NCBI RefSeq assembly: GCF_002159185.1 | Contig: NZ_NFHD01000005.1 | Location: 62,001-126,000, forward strand | Direction: 5' to 3' | Length of the DNA stretch: 64,000 bases | DNA from: Gemmiger sp. An87 | GTDB lineage: Bacteria; Bacillota; Clostridia; Oscillospirales; Ruminococcaceae | Part shown: piece after piece, positions 62,145-64,000 of the stretch | How the letters are laid out: the number at the start of each line of letters is the position of its first letter | Numbering within the stretch: the stretch's first letter is position 1 | Notes under the pieces: model-generated | Databases searched by the model: none | Told to the model about the DNA's origin: nothing | The model's input: the letters and a program-made list of their open reading frames with translations, nothing else | Made by a program: the position numbers and the translations under genes

Positions 62145-62687
62145 ATGTCGAGAATTGGAAGAAAACCCATCGTCATTCCTGCGGGCGTTGAAGTGACCGT
62201 GAATGGCCACAACGTTACCGTGAAGGGCCCCAAGGGCACCCTGAATTCCAACATCCATCCTCTGATGAACGTAACCGTCGAGAATGGTGAAGTGCTGGTG
62301 ACCCGCCCCAATGACGAGAAGCAGGCCCGCAGCCTGCACGGCCTGACCCGCACCAACATCAGCAACATGGTGGAAGGTGTTGTGAACGGCTTTGAGAAGA
62401 AGTTGGAGGTTCAGGGCGTTGGCTACCGTGTAGCCAAGCAGGGCAAGAGCCTGGTCATGAACCTGGGCTTCTCCCACCAGGTGATCGTCGATGAGACCGA
62501 CGACATCAAGATCGAAGCTCCCGATGCTAACACCATCATCATCAAGGGCATCGACAAACAGAAGGTCGGCCAGTTCGCGGCGGAAGTCCGCGAGAAACGT
62601 CCTCCCGAACCCTACAAGGGCAAGGGCATCCGCTATGCTGGTGAGCACATCATCCGCAAAGAGGGCAAGGCCGGCAAAGGCAAATAA
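62145..62687 (+). CDS. rplF: 50S ribosomal protein L6
   Basis: Near the factor-binding site of the large subunit. The 180-residue protein has both repeats and the C-terminal EVREKRPPEPYKGKGIRYAGEHIIRKEGKAGKGK. The start MSRIGRKPIVIPAGVEVTVNGHNVTVKGPKGTL is standard. Confidence 0.98.
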   Translation: MSRIGRKPIVIPAGVEVTVNGHNVTVKGPKGTLNSNIHPLMNVTVENGEVLVTRPNDEKQARSLHGLTRTNISNMVEGVVNGFEKKLEVQGVGYRVAKQGKSLVMNLGFSHQVIVDETDDIKIEAPDANTIIIKGIDKQKVGQFAAEVREKRPPEPYKGKGIRYAGEHIIRKEGKAGKGK

Positions 62688-62705
62688 GGTAAGGAGTGAA
62701 AGACA

Positions 62706-63065
62706 ATGGTTAATAAGCCTGACAAGAACGAAGCTCGTCTTCGTCGTCACCGCCGCGTGCGCGGTAAGATCAGCGGCACCGCTGAGCGCCCCCGTCTGGA
62801 TGTATTCCGCTCCTCCAAGCACATCTATGCCCAGATCATTGATGACGTTGCCGGCGTGACCCTGTGCAGCGCTTCCACTATGGAGAAGGGTTTTGAGGGC
62901 TTCGGCGGCAACATCGAGGCTGCCAACAAGGTTGGCAAGATGATCGCCGAGAAGGCTCTGGAGAAGGGCATCAAGGTCGTAGTATTCGACCGCGGTGGCT
63001 TTGTATATCACGGCCGCGTAAAAGCTTTGGCTGAGGGCGCTCGCGAGGGCGGCCTGGAGCTGTAA
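62706..63065 (+). CDS. rplR: 50S ribosomal protein L18
   Basis: 5S rRNA-binding protein. The 119 residues include [51 protein letters not shown] and the [28 protein letters not shown] end. It lies 18 bases after rplF with AAGGAG. Confidence 0.98.
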   Translation: MVNKPDKNEARLRRHRRVRGKISGTAERPRLDVFRSSKHIYAQIIDDVAGVTLCSASTMEKGFEGFGGNIEAANKVGKMIAEKALEKGIKVVVFDRGGFVYHGRVKALAEGAREGGLEL

Positions 63066-63076
63066 GGAGGATACAC

Positions 63077-63577
63077 ATGCAGAGAAATAACGAGACCGGC
63101 AGTGAAATGCTGGAAAAGGTTGTTGCGATCAACCGCGTATCCAAAACCGTTAAGGGCGGCCGCATCTTCAAGTTCAGCGCTCTGGTAGTCGTTGGCGACG
63201 GCAAGGGCACCATCGGTTTTGGCCTGGGTAAGGCTGGCGAGGTTCCCGAGGCAATCCGCAAGGGCATCGAGGACGCTAAGAAGAACATGCACACCATCGC
63301 CCTGAAGGGCACCACCATTCCTCACGAGATCGTGGGCGAGTTCGGCGCCGGCCGCATTCTGATGCGTCCCGCCGCTCCCGGTACCGGTGTTATCGCCGGC
63401 GGCCCCGTGCGTGCGGTTCTGGAAGTTGCCGGCATTAAGGACATCCGTACCAAGTGCCTGCGTTCCAACAACCCCTGCAACGTGGTTACCGCCACTTTCG
63501 AAGGCCTGTGCCGTCTGGTAAGCGCTGAGGAAGTTGCTGCCAAGCGCGGTAAGACCGTGAAGGAAATCTTAGGTTAA
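63077..63577 (+). CDS. rpsE: 30S ribosomal protein S5
   Basis: Decoding-fidelity protein; spectinomycin-resistance changes map here in other bacteria. The 166-residue protein has the double-stranded-RNA-like domain ([58 protein letters not shown]) and the [22 protein letters not shown] block. No unusual change seen. Confidence 0.98.
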   Translation: MQRNNETGSEMLEKVVAINRVSKTVKGGRIFKFSALVVVGDGKGTIGFGLGKAGEVPEAIRKGIEDAKKNMHTIALKGTTIPHEIVGEFGAGRILMRPAAPGTGVIAGGPVRAVLEVAGIKDIRTKCLRSNNPCNVVTATFEGLCRLVSAEEVAAKRGKTVKEILG

Positions 63578-63591
63578 GGAGGCAGTCAACC

Positions 63592-63939
63592 ATGGCAGAG
63601 ACCGAGAAGAAGGTAGTAGCCACCGAGGCTGCTGAGAAGAAGCCTGCAGCCAAGAAGACTGCGGCTAAGAAGACCACCACCGCCAAGAAGCCCGCTGCCA
63701 AGAAGGCTGAGGGTGAAAAGGCTCCCGCTAAGAAGGCTGCCTCCAAGAAGGCTGCCGCTGCTGCTACTGTTACCGTCAAGCTGGTTCGCAGCCTGTCCGG
63801 CCGCAGCGAGAAGCAGATCGCTACCGCTCTGAGCCTGGGTCTGAAGAAGATCGGCGACGTGACCGTTCAGCCCGACAACGCCCAGACCAACGGCAAGATC
63901 GCCAAGATCAGCCACATGGTAGCGGTGACCAAAGCGTAA
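63592..63939 (+). CDS. rpmD: 50S ribosomal protein L30 with a Lys/Ala-rich N-terminal extension
   Basis: The ribosomal core is residues about 58-115 (ATVTVKLVRSLSGRSEKQIATALSLGLKKIGDVTVQPDNAQTNGKIAKISHMVAVTKA), the normal length for L30. Before it lie 57 residues almost wholly Lys, Ala, Glu and Thr, with repeated AAKK units like a histone H1 tail. An AAGGAGG before the ATG at 63592, and no good internal start before the core, suggest the extension is translated. It could bind rRNA or DNA. It fills the usual place between S5 and L15. Confidence 0.93.
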   Translation: MAETEKKVVATEAAEKKPAAKKTAAKKTTTAKKPAAKKAEGEKAPAKKAASKKAAAAATVTVKLVRSLSGRSEKQIATALSLGLKKIGDVTVQPDNAQTNGKIAKISHMVAVTKA

Positions 63940-63959
63940 CAGCAAGGAGGTGCAAGCAA

Positions 63960-64000
63960 TTGAAGCTTCATGAATTACAGCCCGCTCAGGGCTCCAACAC
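63960..64000 (+). CDS. rplO: 50S ribosomal protein L15 (partial, cut by window end)
   Basis: The reading frame from the TTG at 63960 gives MKLHELQPAQGSN, matching the usual L15 start. CAAGGAGGTG lies at the right distance upstream. Only the first 13 codons are inside the window. Confidence 0.9.
   Translation, partial: MKLHELQPAQGSN

Overview
The window reads as chromosome of a GC-rich anaerobic Firmicute, most likely Clostridia of the Oscillospirales/Ruminococcaceae type (Faecalibacterium, Gemmiger or Subdoligranulum relatives). The grounds are strong AGGAGG ribosome binding sites, sigma-A promoters with 17-base spacers, a group-B-like [FeFe] hydrogenase, a PduL phosphotransacylase, a hybrid cluster protein, zinc-type S14 and RqcH. 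This is inference from gene content; there is no 16S rRNA gene in the window.

Layout. 1-12.3 kb is housekeeping: uracil-DNA glycosylase, pduL, hydrogenase, mtaB, a D,D-carboxypeptidase, pgi, a small P-loop protein of unknown role, yceD-rpmF, a DUF512 radical SAM protein, der and plsY. 12.4-16.8 kb is a GldA/GldF/GldG/DUF4340 ABC export operon. 16.8-20.8 kb is a Crp-type regulator divergent from modABC plus a DUF364 gene, with a palindrome placed to control both sides. 21-23.8 kb encodes an EF-G/TetM-like GTPase fused to a YacP/Rae1-type NYN nuclease, the most unusual protein here. 23.9-36.3 kb is an accessory block: tRNA-Leu, a C-terminally truncated serine recombinase, CRISPR array 1 (13 repeats), a complete type I-C operon (cas3-cas5-cas8c with internal cas11c-cas7-cas4-cas1-cas2) and CRISPR array 2 (36 repeats). 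36.5-46.6 kb is mixed metabolism: a MerR-type regulator, guanine deaminase with an NCS2 permease, a TetR regulator divergent from an old-yellow-enzyme reductase, an acetyltransferase, hydroxylamine reductase and a sigma factor. 46.7-54.4 kb has a zinc-ribbon protein, a large DUF2142 membrane protein, DUF1858-trmK-nif3, a PH-domain protein, rqcH and a zinc-ribbon membrane protein. 54.5 kb to the end is the S10-spc ribosomal protein operon behind a long structured leader, running from rpsJ into rplO, which is cut by the window edge.

How parts work together. The cas operon should acquire spacers (Cas4-Cas1-Cas2), process crRNA (Cas5c), form Cascade (Cas5-Cas8c-Cas11c-Cas7) and degrade targets (Cas3) for both arrays. 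The two repeat types differ by a compensatory base-pair change, the arrays share one spacer, and their leaders are homologous. ModABC imports molybdate, probably under the adjacent Crp-type regulator. RqcH, TrmK, YceD, Der and the GTPase-NYN fusion form a translation-quality and ribosome-assembly theme around the ribosomal operon.
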